Source of the DNA: Rhodanobacter sp. LX-99
GTDB lineage: Bacteria > Pseudomonadota > Gammaproteobacteria > Xanthomonadales > Rhodanobacteraceae
Assembly (NCBI RefSeq): GCF_018599185.1
Contig: NZ_JAHFVL010000003.1
Coordinates: 434,001-498,000 of the forward strand
Length of the DNA stretch: 64,000 nt
Direction of reading: 5' to 3'
Under the pieces are notes generated by a model. It had not been told where the DNA came from, ran no database searches, and saw only the letters and a list, made by a program, of their open reading frames with translations. The position numbers were made by a program, and so were the translations under genes. Positions 34,544 to 43,496 of this stretch are shown here, piece after piece (position 1 is the stretch's first letter; every line of letters begins with the position of its first letter).

Positions 34544-35923
34544 ATGGCGAGCGACACATTGTGGCGGCGCCTGCGCGGCTGGATCAGGTCCGACGGGATC
34601 AGGCCTGATCCGGGCCGCGGCGTGACCATGCCGCCTTCCCGCGACACGGCCGGTTCGACGCGGGTAGCCGACAGCCTGCGCGCCCTGCTGGACGACCCGA
34701 CCATCCCGGCCGCGGTGCGCGGCGAACTGGCAAGCGACTTCGCACGCATCGAAGCCATGCTGGACAAGCTCGAGCGCGGCGAATTGCATGTCGCCGTGTT
34801 CGGCCGCGTCTCCGCCGGCAAGTCCGCGCTGGGCAATGCACTGCTCGGCCGCGAGGCGTTCGCGATGGGCGTCCTGCACGGCACCACCACCGACGCCGAA
34901 CACGCGATGCTCGACGAGGCGCAGCACGACGGCCTGGTGCTGATCGACACGCCCGGCATCAACGAGCTCGAGGGCGAGGCGCGCGAACGGCTGGCGTTCG
35001 AGGTGGCCGAGGTCAGCGACCTGGTGGTGTTCGTCTGCGACGGCGACCTTACCCGCGAGGAACTCGACGCGCTGAAGACGCTCGCCGCCACCCAGCGTCC
35101 GCTGCTGCTGGCGTTGAACAAGGCCGACCGCTACGGCCGCGACGAACTGGACAGCCTGCTGCAGCACTTGCGCCTGCGCGTGACCGGCCTGGTACGTGCG
35201 GAAGACGTGCTCGCGGTGGCGGCGCATCCAGCCGCGCAGCGCGTGGTCGGGGTCGACGCGCGCGGGCACGAACAGGTGCGCGAGCAAGCGCGCCTTCCCG
35301 ACGTCGCCGCCCTGCGCGAACGCCTGCTGGCGATCGCCGCACGCGAGGGCAAGACGCTGTCGGCGATCAACGCCGGCCTGTACGCCGGCCGGCTCACCGA
35401 CCAGGTCAGCGCACGCATCGCGCAGACGCGCCAGGTCGTGGCGGCGAAACTGATCCGCCAATACTGCCTCGCCAAGGGCGTGGCGGTGGCGCTGAACCCG
35501 ATCCCGGTGGCCGACCTGCTCGCCGCCGCCGGGCTGGACGCGGCGATGGTGGTGCAGCTGTCGCGCGTCTACGGCCTGCCGCTGACCCGCGCCGAATCCG
35601 GCCGGCTGGTGGCGGTGATCTCGGCGCAACTGGCCGCGCTGATGGGTGCGATCTGGGGCATGCAGCTGGTCGCCTCGGCATTGAAAGGCATGAGCGCCGG
35701 CCTGTCGGTCGTGGTCACCGCCGCGGCGCAAGGCGCGCTCGGCTGGTATGCCACCGTGCTGATCGGCCGCGCCGCCGAACGCTACCTGATCGCCGGCAAA
35801 TCCTGGGGCGAAGCCGGCGCCAAGCGCGCCGTCGCCGACATCGTGGCCAGCCTCGACCGCGACTCGATCCTGCGCGAGGCGCGCGAGGAAATCCTCAAGC
35901 GGCTGAAAACCCGCCGCGCGTAG
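34544..35923 (+). CDS. Dynamin-like/Era-type GTPase with DUF697 domain
   Basis: 459 aa. The G domain has G1 FGRVSAGKSALGNALLG (Lys93, Ser94), switch Thr in HGTTTDAEH, G3 DTPG and G4 NKAD. The C-terminal half contains hydrophobic helices of the DUF697 type (VAVALNPIPVADLLAAAGLDAAMV, MGAIWGMQLVASAL), suggesting membrane association. Proteins of this type (YcjF/YeeP-like) are poorly characterised. Start choice is uncertain: MPPSRD at 34628 is an alternative with equally weak ribosome-binding context. It follows the yceI operon by 10 nt and may be read through from it. Confidence 0.88.
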   Translation: MASDTLWRRLRGWIRSDGIRPDPGRGVTMPPSRDTAGSTRVADSLRALLDDPTIPAAVRGELASDFARIEAMLDKLERGELHVAVFGRVSAGKSALGNALLGREAFAMGVLHGTTTDAEHAMLDEAQHDGLVLIDTPGINELEGEARERLAFEVAEVSDLVVFVCDGDLTREELDALKTLAATQRPLLLALNKADRYGRDELDSLLQHLRLRVTGLVRAEDVLAVAAHPAAQRVVGVDARGHEQVREQARLPDVAALRERLLAIAAREGKTLSAINAGLYAGRLTDQVSARIAQTRQVVAAKLIRQYCLAKGVAVALNPIPVADLLAAAGLDAAMVVQLSRVYGLPLTRAESGRLVAVISAQLAALMGAIWGMQLVASALKGMSAGLSVVVTAAAQGALGWYATVLIGRAAERYLIAGKSWGEAGAKRAVADIVASLDRDSILREAREEILKRLKTRRA

Positions 35924-35934
35924 CGGAATTACTC

Positions 35935-36040
35935 CTCCCCCTGCCTTGCAGGGGGAGGTTGGGAGGGGGTTGTCCGAGCTTGCGGGGGAAGATCAAGAGC
36001 GACCCCACCCCAACCCTCCCCTGCCTTGCAGGGAAGGGAG
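35935..36040. repeat. Pair of CCCCTGC-type palindromes
   Basis: Two near-identical hairpins, CTCCCCCTGC/GCAGGGGGAG at 35935-35957 and a variant at 36016-36040. Between them, GGGAGGGGGT pairs loosely with ACCCCACCCC. The same motif recurs at 43237 and in part at 54134. They lie between two converging genes and may also act as a terminator. Confidence 0.75.
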
Positions 36041-36041
36041 T

Positions 36042-36272
36042 TCACTTCGACAGAAACGTCCGCACCGCCGCGGCATCGAACGGCCAATCCAGTTCGCGCC
36101 CGTCGCGGGCATCGCGCAGCACCGGCACGCGGGTGCCGTAGCGCTGTTCCAGCGCGTCCGCGTCGTCCACCCACACGCTGTCGAAATCCGGCGCGCGCGC
36201 CTCGGCCAGCACGGCCAGTGCGAGGTCGCACAGGTGGCAATAGTCGCGCTGGTACAGGATCAGGTAGGACAT
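36042..36272 (-). CDS. Glutaredoxin-family protein
   Basis: 76 aa with a thioredoxin fold. The redox motif CHLC is in YQRDYCHLCDLAL near the N-terminus, and the cis-Pro is in GTRVPVLRD. It ends FLSK. This short DUF836-like glutaredoxin family is common next to unrelated housekeeping genes; the partner is unknown. It converges with the GTPase gene across the hairpin pair and diverges from sdaA. Confidence 0.85.
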   Translation of the reverse strand: MSYLILYQRDYCHLCDLALAVLAEARAPDFDSVWVDDADALEQRYGTRVPVLRDARDGRELDWPFDAAAVRTFLSK

Positions 36273-36349
36273 GCGCTTGCGAATGGACTGCCAAAGACGA
36301 GGGTGCCGCGTAGAATAGCCGGTTCATCTCCTTCCCCAGCAGTACAGCC

Positions 36350-37732
36350 ATGGCCGTCAGCGTATTCGACCTGTTCAAGATCGGCATCGGACCTTCGTCG
36401 TCGCACACGGTGGGGCCGATGCGCGCCGCCGCGCGTTTCGCCGAACGCTGGCTGGAAGAGAAAGGCGCGCTGGATCGGGTCGCCCGCGTGCGCGCCGAGT
36501 TGTACGGCTCGCTGGCGATGACCGGCCGCGGCCACGGCACCGACAAGGCGGTGCTGCTCGGCTTCGAGGGCCAGCACCCGGATACGGTCGATCCCGACCA
36601 GATCCCCGCCACGCTCGAACGCATCCGCGGCACGGGCCGCATCCGCCTGCTGGGCAAGCACGAGATCGCCTTCGACGAAAAGGCCGACCTGGTCTTCAAC
36701 AAGCGCCAGAAGCTGCCGTTCCACACCAACGGCATGCGCTTTTCCGCGTACGACGCCGACGGCAACGAACTGGCCAGCCGCGACTACTACTCGGTCGGCG
36801 GCGGCTTCGTGGTCAATACCGACGAGGCCGCCGAAGACCGCATCGTCGCCGACACCACCGCCCAGCCCTACCCGTTCAGCAGCGGCGACGAAATGCTGGC
36901 GCTGTGCAAGCAGCACAAGCTGACCATCGCCCAGCTGATGATGGCGAACGAGAGCGTGTGGCGTCCGGAGGCGGAGACCCGCGCCGGCCTGCTGACCATC
37001 TGGAAAGCGATGCAGGACTGCGTGACCCGCGGCCTGCGTTCGCCCGGCGTGCTGCCTGGCGGCCTGAAAGTCACCCGTCGCGCGCCGGCGATGGCCGAGG
37101 AATTGCGCAACGCGCCGGAAGCCGCGCTGCGCGACCCGCTGACCATCCTCGACTGGGTGAACCTCTACGCGCTGGCGGTGAACGAGGAAAACGCCGCCGG
37201 CGGCCGCGTGGTCACCGCGCCCACCAACGGCGCCGCCGGCATCGTGCCCGCGGTCGGTCACTACTACCTGCGCTTCTGCCCGAAGGCGGACGACGAAGGC
37301 ATCGTCAATTACCTGCTCACCGCCGCCGCGATCGGCATCCTGTACAAGGAAAACGCCTCGATCTCCGGCGCCGAAGTGGGCTGCCAGGGCGAAGTCGGCG
37401 TGGCCTGCTCGATGGCCGCCGGCGGCCTCACCGCCGCGCTCGGCGGCAACGTGATGCAGGTCGAGAACGCCGCCGAGATCGGCATGGAACACAACCTCGG
37501 CCTCACCTGCGACCCGATCGGCGGCCTGGTGCAGATCCCCTGCATCGAACGCAACGCGATGGGCTCGGTCAAGGCGATCAACGCCAGCCGCATGGCGCTG
37601 AAGAGCGACGGCAAGCACCGCGTCAGCCTCGACAAGGTGATCAAGACCATGCGCGACACCGGCCGCGACATGAAGGACAAGTACAAGGAAACCAGCCGCG
37701 GCGGCCTCGCGGTGAACGTCATCGAGTGCTGA
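36350..37732 (+). CDS. sdaA: L-serine ammonia-lyase, single-chain
   Basis: 460 aa. It converts L-serine to pyruvate and ammonia with a [4Fe-4S] cluster. It starts [22 protein letters not shown], the canonical beginning of the beta domain. The alpha domain has [17 protein letters not shown], the Cys motif [16 protein letters not shown] and [18 protein letters not shown], which supply the cluster ligands, and ends with [19 protein letters not shown]. Length is typical of SdaA/SdaB. Monocistronic. Confidence 0.96.
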   Translation: MAVSVFDLFKIGIGPSSSHTVGPMRAAARFAERWLEEKGALDRVARVRAELYGSLAMTGRGHGTDKAVLLGFEGQHPDTVDPDQIPATLERIRGTGRIRLLGKHEIAFDEKADLVFNKRQKLPFHTNGMRFSAYDADGNELASRDYYSVGGGFVVNTDEAAEDRIVADTTAQPYPFSSGDEMLALCKQHKLTIAQLMMANESVWRPEAETRAGLLTIWKAMQDCVTRGLRSPGVLPGGLKVTRRAPAMAEELRNAPEAALRDPLTILDWVNLYALAVNEENAAGGRVVTAPTNGAAGIVPAVGHYYLRFCPKADDEGIVNYLLTAAAIGILYKENASISGAEVGCQGEVGVACSMAAGGLTAALGGNVMQVENAAEIGMEHNLGLTCDPIGGLVQIPCIERNAMGSVKAINASRMALKSDGKHRVSLDKVIKTMRDTGRDMKDKYKETSRGGLAVNVIEC

Positions 37733-37746
37733 GTCTCGCTCACCCC

Positions 37747-37797
37747 TTGTAGGAGCCCGCTCGCGGGCGATGCTTCACGTAGAAGCGCACCCTACAA
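37747..37797. repeat. Dispersed TTGTAGGAGCCCGC palindrome
   Basis: TTGTAGG and CCTACAA form the outer stem and GCCCGC / GCGGGC an inner one. This is the repeat type found between many Xanthomonadaceae genes. It lies just after sdaA and between two converging genes, where it may help end transcription. Confidence 0.7.
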
Positions 37798-37815
37798 ACG
37801 TCGCGACATTCCTGG

Positions 37816-38265
37816 TCAGGACTTGCGGTGTGATGATTTGGTGTCTGCCATGGGTTTGGCCGGACTCGAGCGCCTTGAAGCCGTTGCCGCAAAGGCCATG
37901 ATCACCTCGCACACGGCCTTCTGCTGCGTCGGTGGCAGCGTGCGGTAGATGTCGAAAACCTTCTGGTCGTCATAGAGCGGCGCATCCTCCTTGACCTGCC
38001 TGGCCGCGCGAACGCCACGCGAAGCACGATCACCGAACAGCAGGAAACAGGGATCCGCCTTCAGCCAGTCTGCCAGCGCGACCAGCTTTTCGTACTCGGG
38101 TATCGCCCCGTCATTCAACCAGCGCGAAGCCGTCGTAAAGCTCACCGAAGCGCCCTTGAACCGAACGTTGAACTGCGTTGACAGCACGCCCGGGCGCGGC
38201 TCATAGCCCTGCGCGGTCATCGCGGCAGCCAGGCGTTTCGAGAATTCGGCGCGTACGTTGCTCAT
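37816..38265 (-). CDS. HTH transcriptional regulator beside a type III R-M system
   Basis: 149 aa. The N-terminal 80 residues form an HTH-like fold with FSKRLAAAMTAQGYEPR, SVSFTTASRWLNDGAIPEYEKLVALADWL and CLLFG, similar to phage repressor or Cro/C1-like regulators. A helical segment follows (QKVFDIYRTLPPTQQKAVCEVIMAFA), then a basic Ser/Lys-rich tail. Divergently transcribed from mod with a 92-base gap holding an inverted repeat, it probably regulates the restriction system and itself. This is inferred from position. Confidence 0.75.
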   Translation of the reverse strand: MSNVRAEFSKRLAAAMTAQGYEPRPGVLSTQFNVRFKGASVSFTTASRWLNDGAIPEYEKLVALADWLKADPCFLLFGDRASRGVRAARQVKEDAPLYDDQKVFDIYRTLPPTQQKAVCEVIMAFAATASRRSSPAKPMADTKSSHRKS

Positions 38266-38298
38266 CCTTCGGCAACTTACCGATCACTCCCCACTACC

Positions 38299-38348
38299 AG
38301 TTCACGTTACGAGTTCACTATAATTAACGTTTGAAGTTAATTCAGGGA
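38299..38348 (+). promoter_or_regulatory. mod promoter with operator-like repeats and ribosome-binding site
   Basis: TATAAT lies at 38319-38324. A perfect 7-bp inverted repeat AATTAAC-N7-GTTAATT (38322-38342) overlaps it. AGTTCAC occurs twice (38299-38305, 38312-38318) where the -35 should be, and no good -35 hexamer is present. AGGGA at 38344-38348 is a ribosome-binding site for the GTG at 38358. The layout fits repression or activation by the divergent HTH protein. Confidence 0.65.
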
Positions 38349-38357
38349 ACGATCGAC

Positions 38358-40289
38358 GTGCCCAAGTCATTGCTGGAACAGCTCCCCGAGATCGTCGCCC
38401 GCGGACGGCAGCAGGCCGAGAAGATCCTGGAGAGCCTGGAAGGACGCCACCGGGTCAGCCTGCAGACGCGCGAGTGGGTGCTGCCGTCGAAGGACACGCG
38501 CGACAGCGACTGGATCACTGCGGCGAACCGGCAGGCGCACCTGGGCGACGAAGGCACTGCCGACTGGACCAACCGCCTGATCTACGGCGACAACCTGCTG
38601 ACGATGGCCGCTCTGCTGGCCGGCGACGAACACACGCCCAGCCTGCGCGGCAAGGTCGACCTGATCTACATCGATCCGCCGTTCGACTCCAAGGCCGACT
38701 ACCGCACCAAGGTTTCCCTGCCAGGCGTGGAGCTGGAACAGAAGCCGACGGTGATCGAGCAGTTCGCGTATTCCGATACGTGGTCGGACGGCACGGCGTC
38801 GTATCTGGCGATGATCACGCCGCGGTTGATCCTGATGCGGGAACTATTGAGCGATAGCGGGTCGATTTACGTGCATCTGGATTGGCATGTGGGACATTAC
38901 GTAAAAACTGTTCTCGACGACATCTTCGGCCGACAGAGATTGCGTAATGAGGTCATCTGGTACTACTCGACACTTGGCCGACCCACTGATCGATTTGCTC
39001 AGAAACACGATGCCATCTATTGCTACGGAAAGGCAGACGAGGCCTTTTTCGATGAAAGCAATGCAAAGATCCCTTACTCGGCAGAATACATTTCTTCCCA
39101 TTTTCGTGACGTGGACGAGCAAGGAAAACAATGCCGAAAGCGATTTGATGCTGGGAAATGGCGAACCTACTACCCTGACGAGGGCATGATCCCAAACGAT
39201 GTTTGGGAGATACCATACGAGAACTCGATGTCGAAGGATCGCGTCGGGTATGCAACGCAGAAGCCTACGGCACTACTCGAACGAATCCTAAAATCAAGCT
39301 CCCCAAACGACGGTCTCGTCGCCGACTTCTTCGGCGGCTCCGGCACCACCGCCGCCGTCGCCGAAAAACTCGGCCGCCGCTGGATCACCACCGACCTCGG
39401 CAAGCCCGCCTGCATGATCATGCGCAAACGGCTGATCGACCAGGGAGCGAAGCCGTTCCTGTACCAGGCGATCGGCGACTACCAGGTCGAGGCGGCGAAG
39501 AGTTCGCTGGGGCGCAGCTTCCGCGTGGGTGACCTGTCGGGGATCGTGCTGTCGCTGTACGGCGCATTGCCGCTGCAGCCGGAGGACAACCCGCTGCGCA
39601 ATCTCGGCGCAGTGGTGTACGGCGGCAAGAAGACACTGGTGCTGGTGGATTCGCCGAACAAGCTCACCGGCGACGCCACCTTGCGCAAGGCGATCGCCCA
39701 GCGCGAGCACCTGCTCGGCGGCTGGGACCGGGTGGTGGTGCTGGGCTGGAATTTCGAACCGTCGATCGGGCAGAGCATCACCGCGCTGAACGACCCGCGG
39801 CTGGAAGTGCTGGTGATCCCGCCCGACCTGCTCGACCGCCTGCGCAAGAAGGGCGGCATCGAGAAGCTGCGCGGCCAGGTGCGTTTTTCCAGCCTGCAGT
39901 ACCTCACGATCAAGCCGGTGCGCCGCCAGCGCAGCGGCGACGAGGAGCAGTTGCAGGTCACGCTGGACAACTACGTGCTGCTCTCGCCCGAGGCGATCAA
40001 CCTGGACGAGGACAATCGCAAGAAGCTGCTCAAGGTGGCCAACACCGAACCGCTGGCGCTGATCGAGTACTGGGCCGTGGACCCGGACTACGACGGATCG
40101 GTGTTCCGCTCGGTATGGCAGGACTACCGCGGCAATACCGCCAACGACGACGACCCGCTGCGCGTGGTGACCGAAGCCCATTTCAATGTGCCGCGCAAGG
40201 CCGGCGAGCGGCGCGTCTGCGTGCGGGTGGTCGACGTGTTCGGCTTCGAAGCGGAAGTTGTACAGGTGGTGGCGGGGACCAGGCCATGA
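38358..40289 (+). CDS. Type III restriction-modification system methyltransferase (Mod)
   Basis: 643 aa from the GTG at 38358, chosen because AGGGA precedes it and the predicted transcription start is near 38331; a TTG at 38331 would add nine residues. It is a beta-class adenine methyltransferase: catalytic DPPF is in VDLIYIDPPFDSKADYR and the AdoMet motif in VADFFGGSGTTAAVAEKLGR. Between them, about 38880-39310, lies the target recognition region, much richer in A+T than both flanks. The long C-terminal part contacts Res in known systems. The stop overlaps res by ATGA. Confidence 0.92.
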   Translation: MPKSLLEQLPEIVARGRQQAEKILESLEGRHRVSLQTREWVLPSKDTRDSDWITAANRQAHLGDEGTADWTNRLIYGDNLLTMAALLAGDEHTPSLRGKVDLIYIDPPFDSKADYRTKVSLPGVELEQKPTVIEQFAYSDTWSDGTASYLAMITPRLILMRELLSDSGSIYVHLDWHVGHYVKTVLDDIFGRQRLRNEVIWYYSTLGRPTDRFAQKHDAIYCYGKADEAFFDESNAKIPYSAEYISSHFRDVDEQGKQCRKRFDAGKWRTYYPDEGMIPNDVWEIPYENSMSKDRVGYATQKPTALLERILKSSSPNDGLVADFFGGSGTTAAVAEKLGRRWITTDLGKPACMIMRKRLIDQGAKPFLYQAIGDYQVEAAKSSLGRSFRVGDLSGIVLSLYGALPLQPEDNPLRNLGAVVYGGKKTLVLVDSPNKLTGDATLRKAIAQREHLLGGWDRVVVLGWNFEPSIGQSITALNDPRLEVLVIPPDLLDRLRKKGGIEKLRGQVRFSSLQYLTIKPVRRQRSGDEEQLQVTLDNYVLLSPEAINLDEDNRKKLLKVANTEPLALIEYWAVDPDYDGSVFRSVWQDYRGNTANDDDPLRVVTEAHFNVPRKAGERRVCVRVVDVFGFEAEVVQVVAGTRP

Positions 40290-43225
40290 CTGATGCCAAC
40301 CAGCCACTGGCACTGGCCACCGCCCTCACCCGCCGCACCGAACAGCTCTGCATCGGCCTGGAACAGGGCATCGCCGACATCTACGAGCTGGTGACGCCGG
40401 AGACCGCCGAGTTGCTGCGCTGGTGGTTCGGCGACGACGCCTGCCAGTCGCGCACGTTCAATTTCCATCCCGGCCAGCGCCAGGCGATCCTCAACGTGAT
40501 CGTGGCGCACGAGGTGCTGGACAGCCCGAACCTGAAGGATCTGTACCAGCAGGTGTGCGCCGATGCGCTGCTGGAAGGCACTCGCCTCGCCGATGTGACG
40601 CAAGGCAAGCACGGCCACCCGAAGTACTGCCTGAAGATGGCCACCGGCACCGGCAAGACCTGGGTGCTGCAGGCGCTGCTGGTGTGGCAGTTGTTGAACA
40701 AGACCGCGGCGCTGGACGAAGGGCGCGACGATCCGCGCTTCACCCGCCGCTTCCTGATCGTGGCGCCGGGGCTGATCGTGTATGAGCGGCTGCTCGATGC
40801 GTTCCTCGGCAAGGAGAACGAGGACAAGAGCCGCGACTTCGCCAGTTCCGACATCGCCAGCTACGCCGAGTTGTTCACCCCGCCCGCGCGGCGCGAACGG
40901 ATCGCGCAGTTCGTGCGCGGCAATGTCTGCCAGAAGCAGGAGATCGGCCTGAAGGCCACCGGCAACGGCATGATCGCGATCACCAACTGGCACCTGCTCA
41001 GCGAAGCCGAGGAGGAGGCGGAGCAGGAAGAAGCCGAATGGGTCGACACGCCCGGCATGGTCGCCGACGCGGCCCGCGTGGCTTATGCCGTGCTGCCGCT
41101 GACCCCGGGGCGCGCCACCGGCAACAGCCTCGACGTGCTGGACCGGCGCTGGGCGCGCGGCAACGTGCTCTCCTATCTCGCCGACCTGCCCGACCTGATG
41201 GTGTTCAACGACGAGGCGCACCACATCCATGAGTTGAAGAAGGAAGGCGAGACCACCGAGGTCGAGTGGCAGAAGAGCCTGTCGATCATCGCCACGGGCA
41301 AGGGTCGCCGCTTCGTGCAGATGGATTTTTCCGCCACGCCGTACAACGACATCGGCAGCGGCAAGAAGAAGGCCAAGCTGTACTTCCCGCACATCGTGGT
41401 GGACTTCGACCTGAAGGACGCGATGCGGCTGGGCCTGGTGAAGTCGCTGGTGCTGGACAAGCGCAAGGAGCTGGGCGTGCTGCCGCTGGAGTTCAAGGCC
41501 GAGCGCGACGAGGATGGCAACGTGCAGCTTTCCGAAGGCCAACGCGTGATGCTGCGCGCCGGCCTGCAGAAGCTGCGCAAGCTGGAGGCGGATTTCGCCC
41601 GGCTCGACCCCGACCGCCACCCGAAGATGCTGGTGGTATGCGAGGACACGTCGGTATCTCCGCTGGTCGAAGAGTTCCTGCGCAACGAAGGACTGCACCC
41701 GGAAGATGTGATCACCGTAGACTCAGGGAAAAAGAAAGACCTTGGTGAAAAAGACTGGGCACCGCTGCGTCAACGCCTGTTCAACGTGGACAAGCACGTG
41801 CAGCCGCGGGTGATCGTCAATGTGCTGATGCTGCGCGAAGGCTTCGACGTCAACAATATCTGCGTGATCGTGCCGCTACGTGCAAGCCAGGCACCCATTC
41901 TGGTCGAGCAGTTGATAGGCCGTGGCCTGCGACTCATGTGGCGCGACCCGGAGTTTGTCGACATCAAGCGCGAAAACCGCGAGCGGATCAACCGTGGCGA
42001 AGAACCCGGCTCCATGATCGACATCCTCTCGATCGTCGAGCACCCGGCATTTCAGAGCTATTACGACGAACTGATGGCCGAAGGCCTGGTAGGCTCGACC
42101 GGTGATGACGACGAGGACAGCAGCACCGGCGACCTGATCGCCGCCGAACTGCGCGAGGATTTCGAGCAGTACGACTTCGCGATCCCGTTCATCCTGCGCG
42201 AAGCGGACGAGAACGTCGAACACCTGCCGATCGGCGTCGCCGCGTTGCCGCCGTTCAGCGCGATGAGCCGCGCGAAGCTGGCCGAACTTCTGGGCAAGGG
42301 CGACACCTTCACCTCGCAGGACCTGCAGAGCAGCACGCTGTTTGGCGATTACCGCGTCGACGGCGTGGCGATGAACGTCAGCGGCTACAACGAGCTGCTG
42401 TCGCGGCTGACCCGGCGCGTGAGCCAGGCGCTGAATCACCCGTTGCCGAAGGGCAACAAGATCTCGCCGCACCTGGATCGCCCCTACCTGCAGATGAACA
42501 CCGCCGCGTTCGCCACCGCGCTGGACGACTACATCCGCGAGCGGCTGTTCAACGAAAGCTTCGAGCCATTTGAAGATGAAGGCTGGCGGCTGTTGCTGCT
42601 GCAGCCGGTGATCGACCACATCGTGAAGATCTTCGGGCTGGCGTTGGTGCGTGCCGAGGAACACACCGTCAGCGGCAACACCGAGGTGCGCCATCGCCGC
42701 CTGTCCGAGGTGACCAGGCTGATGGTGCGCGAAAGCGCCTCGCTGGAAGTGACCAAGTGCATCTATACGCGCCTGCCCTACCCGACCCGCAGCGGCGGAC
42801 TGGAGCGTGCGTTCATCGAGTGGGCGCAAACCGATGCCGGCGTCGAGGCGTTCTGCAAGATCAGCGAGAACCGCCACGACTTCGCGCGCCTGCGCTACGT
42901 GAAGGACGACGGCATGCCCGCGTTCTACATCCCGGACTTCCTGGTGCGCACGGCCGACGCCATCTACCTGGTCGAGACCAAGGCGCAGGAGCAGGTCGGC
43001 CACCCGAACGTGCAGCGCAAGCTGAAGGCGGCGACCACCTGGTGCGAGCGGATCAATGCGCTGGATGCGGAGCTGCGTGGCGGACGGGCCTGGCATTACG
43101 CGCTGGTCGGCGAGTCGCTGTTTCACGACTGGCGTGACAAAGGTGCGCGGCTGGGCGAACTGCTGGCGTTCTCGCGCGCTCGCGCGGTGCCCACGGCGCA
43201 GTCGCAGGGCGGCCTGGCCCTCTGA
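40286..43225 (+). CDS. Type III restriction enzyme subunit (Res)
   Basis: 979 aa. The SF2 helicase core has Walker A KMATGTGKTWVLQALL, DEAH box FNDEAHHIHELK, motif III MDFSATPYND and motif VI QLIGRGLRLMWRDPE. The C-terminal nuclease region has IPDFLVRTADAIYLVETKAQEQ, matching PD...ExK. It needs Mod for site recognition and cleaves after ATP-dependent communication between sites. Translationally coupled to mod (ATGA). No frameshift or damage was seen, so the system appears functional. Confidence 0.94.
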   Translation: MTDANQPLALATALTRRTEQLCIGLEQGIADIYELVTPETAELLRWWFGDDACQSRTFNFHPGQRQAILNVIVAHEVLDSPNLKDLYQQVCADALLEGTRLADVTQGKHGHPKYCLKMATGTGKTWVLQALLVWQLLNKTAALDEGRDDPRFTRRFLIVAPGLIVYERLLDAFLGKENEDKSRDFASSDIASYAELFTPPARRERIAQFVRGNVCQKQEIGLKATGNGMIAITNWHLLSEAEEEAEQEEAEWVDTPGMVADAARVAYAVLPLTPGRATGNSLDVLDRRWARGNVLSYLADLPDLMVFNDEAHHIHELKKEGETTEVEWQKSLSIIATGKGRRFVQMDFSATPYNDIGSGKKKAKLYFPHIVVDFDLKDAMRLGLVKSLVLDKRKELGVLPLEFKAERDEDGNVQLSEGQRVMLRAGLQKLRKLEADFARLDPDRHPKMLVVCEDTSVSPLVEEFLRNEGLHPEDVITVDSGKKKDLGEKDWAPLRQRLFNVDKHVQPRVIVNVLMLREGFDVNNICVIVPLRASQAPILVEQLIGRGLRLMWRDPEFVDIKRENRERINRGEEPGSMIDILSIVEHPAFQSYYDELMAEGLVGSTGDDDEDSSTGDLIAAELREDFEQYDFAIPFILREADENVEHLPIGVAALPPFSAMSRAKLAELLGKGDTFTSQDLQSSTLFGDYRVDGVAMNVSGYNELLSRLTRRVSQALNHPLPKGNKISPHLDRPYLQMNTAAFATALDDYIRERLFNESFEPFEDEGWRLLLLQPVIDHIVKIFGLALVRAEEHTVSGNTEVRHRRLSEVTRLMVRESASLEVTKCIYTRLPYPTRSGGLERAFIEWAQTDAGVEAFCKISENRHDFARLRYVKDDGMPAFYIPDFLVRTADAIYLVETKAQEQVGHPNVQRKLKAATTWCERINALDAELRGGRAWHYALVGESLFHDWRDKGARLGELLAFSRARAVPTAQSQGGLAL

Positions 43226-43236
43226 ACTTGCTGCTC

Positions 43237-43426
43237 CCTCCCCTGCCTGCAGGGGAGGGTTGGGGAGGGGTCAGCTTTTGATCTTCATTCTGGACAACAG
43301 AGCGAAAAGCTTTACCCCCTCCCAACCTCCCCCTGAGAACAGGGGGAGGGGCGAAGGCTTCCTGCTTCGCCTGCAGCGGAGGGGAAATCCGGAGGCGTCA
43401 ACACCCCGCATGACTTCTGCGGGGTG
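43237..43426. repeat. Cluster of intergenic palindromes
   Basis: Three elements fill most of the gap after res: CCCCTGC/GCAGGGG with a GGGGAGGGG tail, an inverted copy around ACCCCCTCCC...GGGGGAGGGG, and a perfect 9-bp stem CACCCCGCA / TGCGGGGTG at 43402-43426. The last type (GCGGGGTGTTGACGCC side) is a known kind of dispersed repeat in this bacterial group. No gene fits in the 270-base gap. Confidence 0.75.
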
Positions 43427-43496
43427 ACAGGGGGCGGCCAGTTCTGCAACCATCAGCCTCTTTTTGGCGCATCTGACGCCCTCCGCAGGAGCTTCC

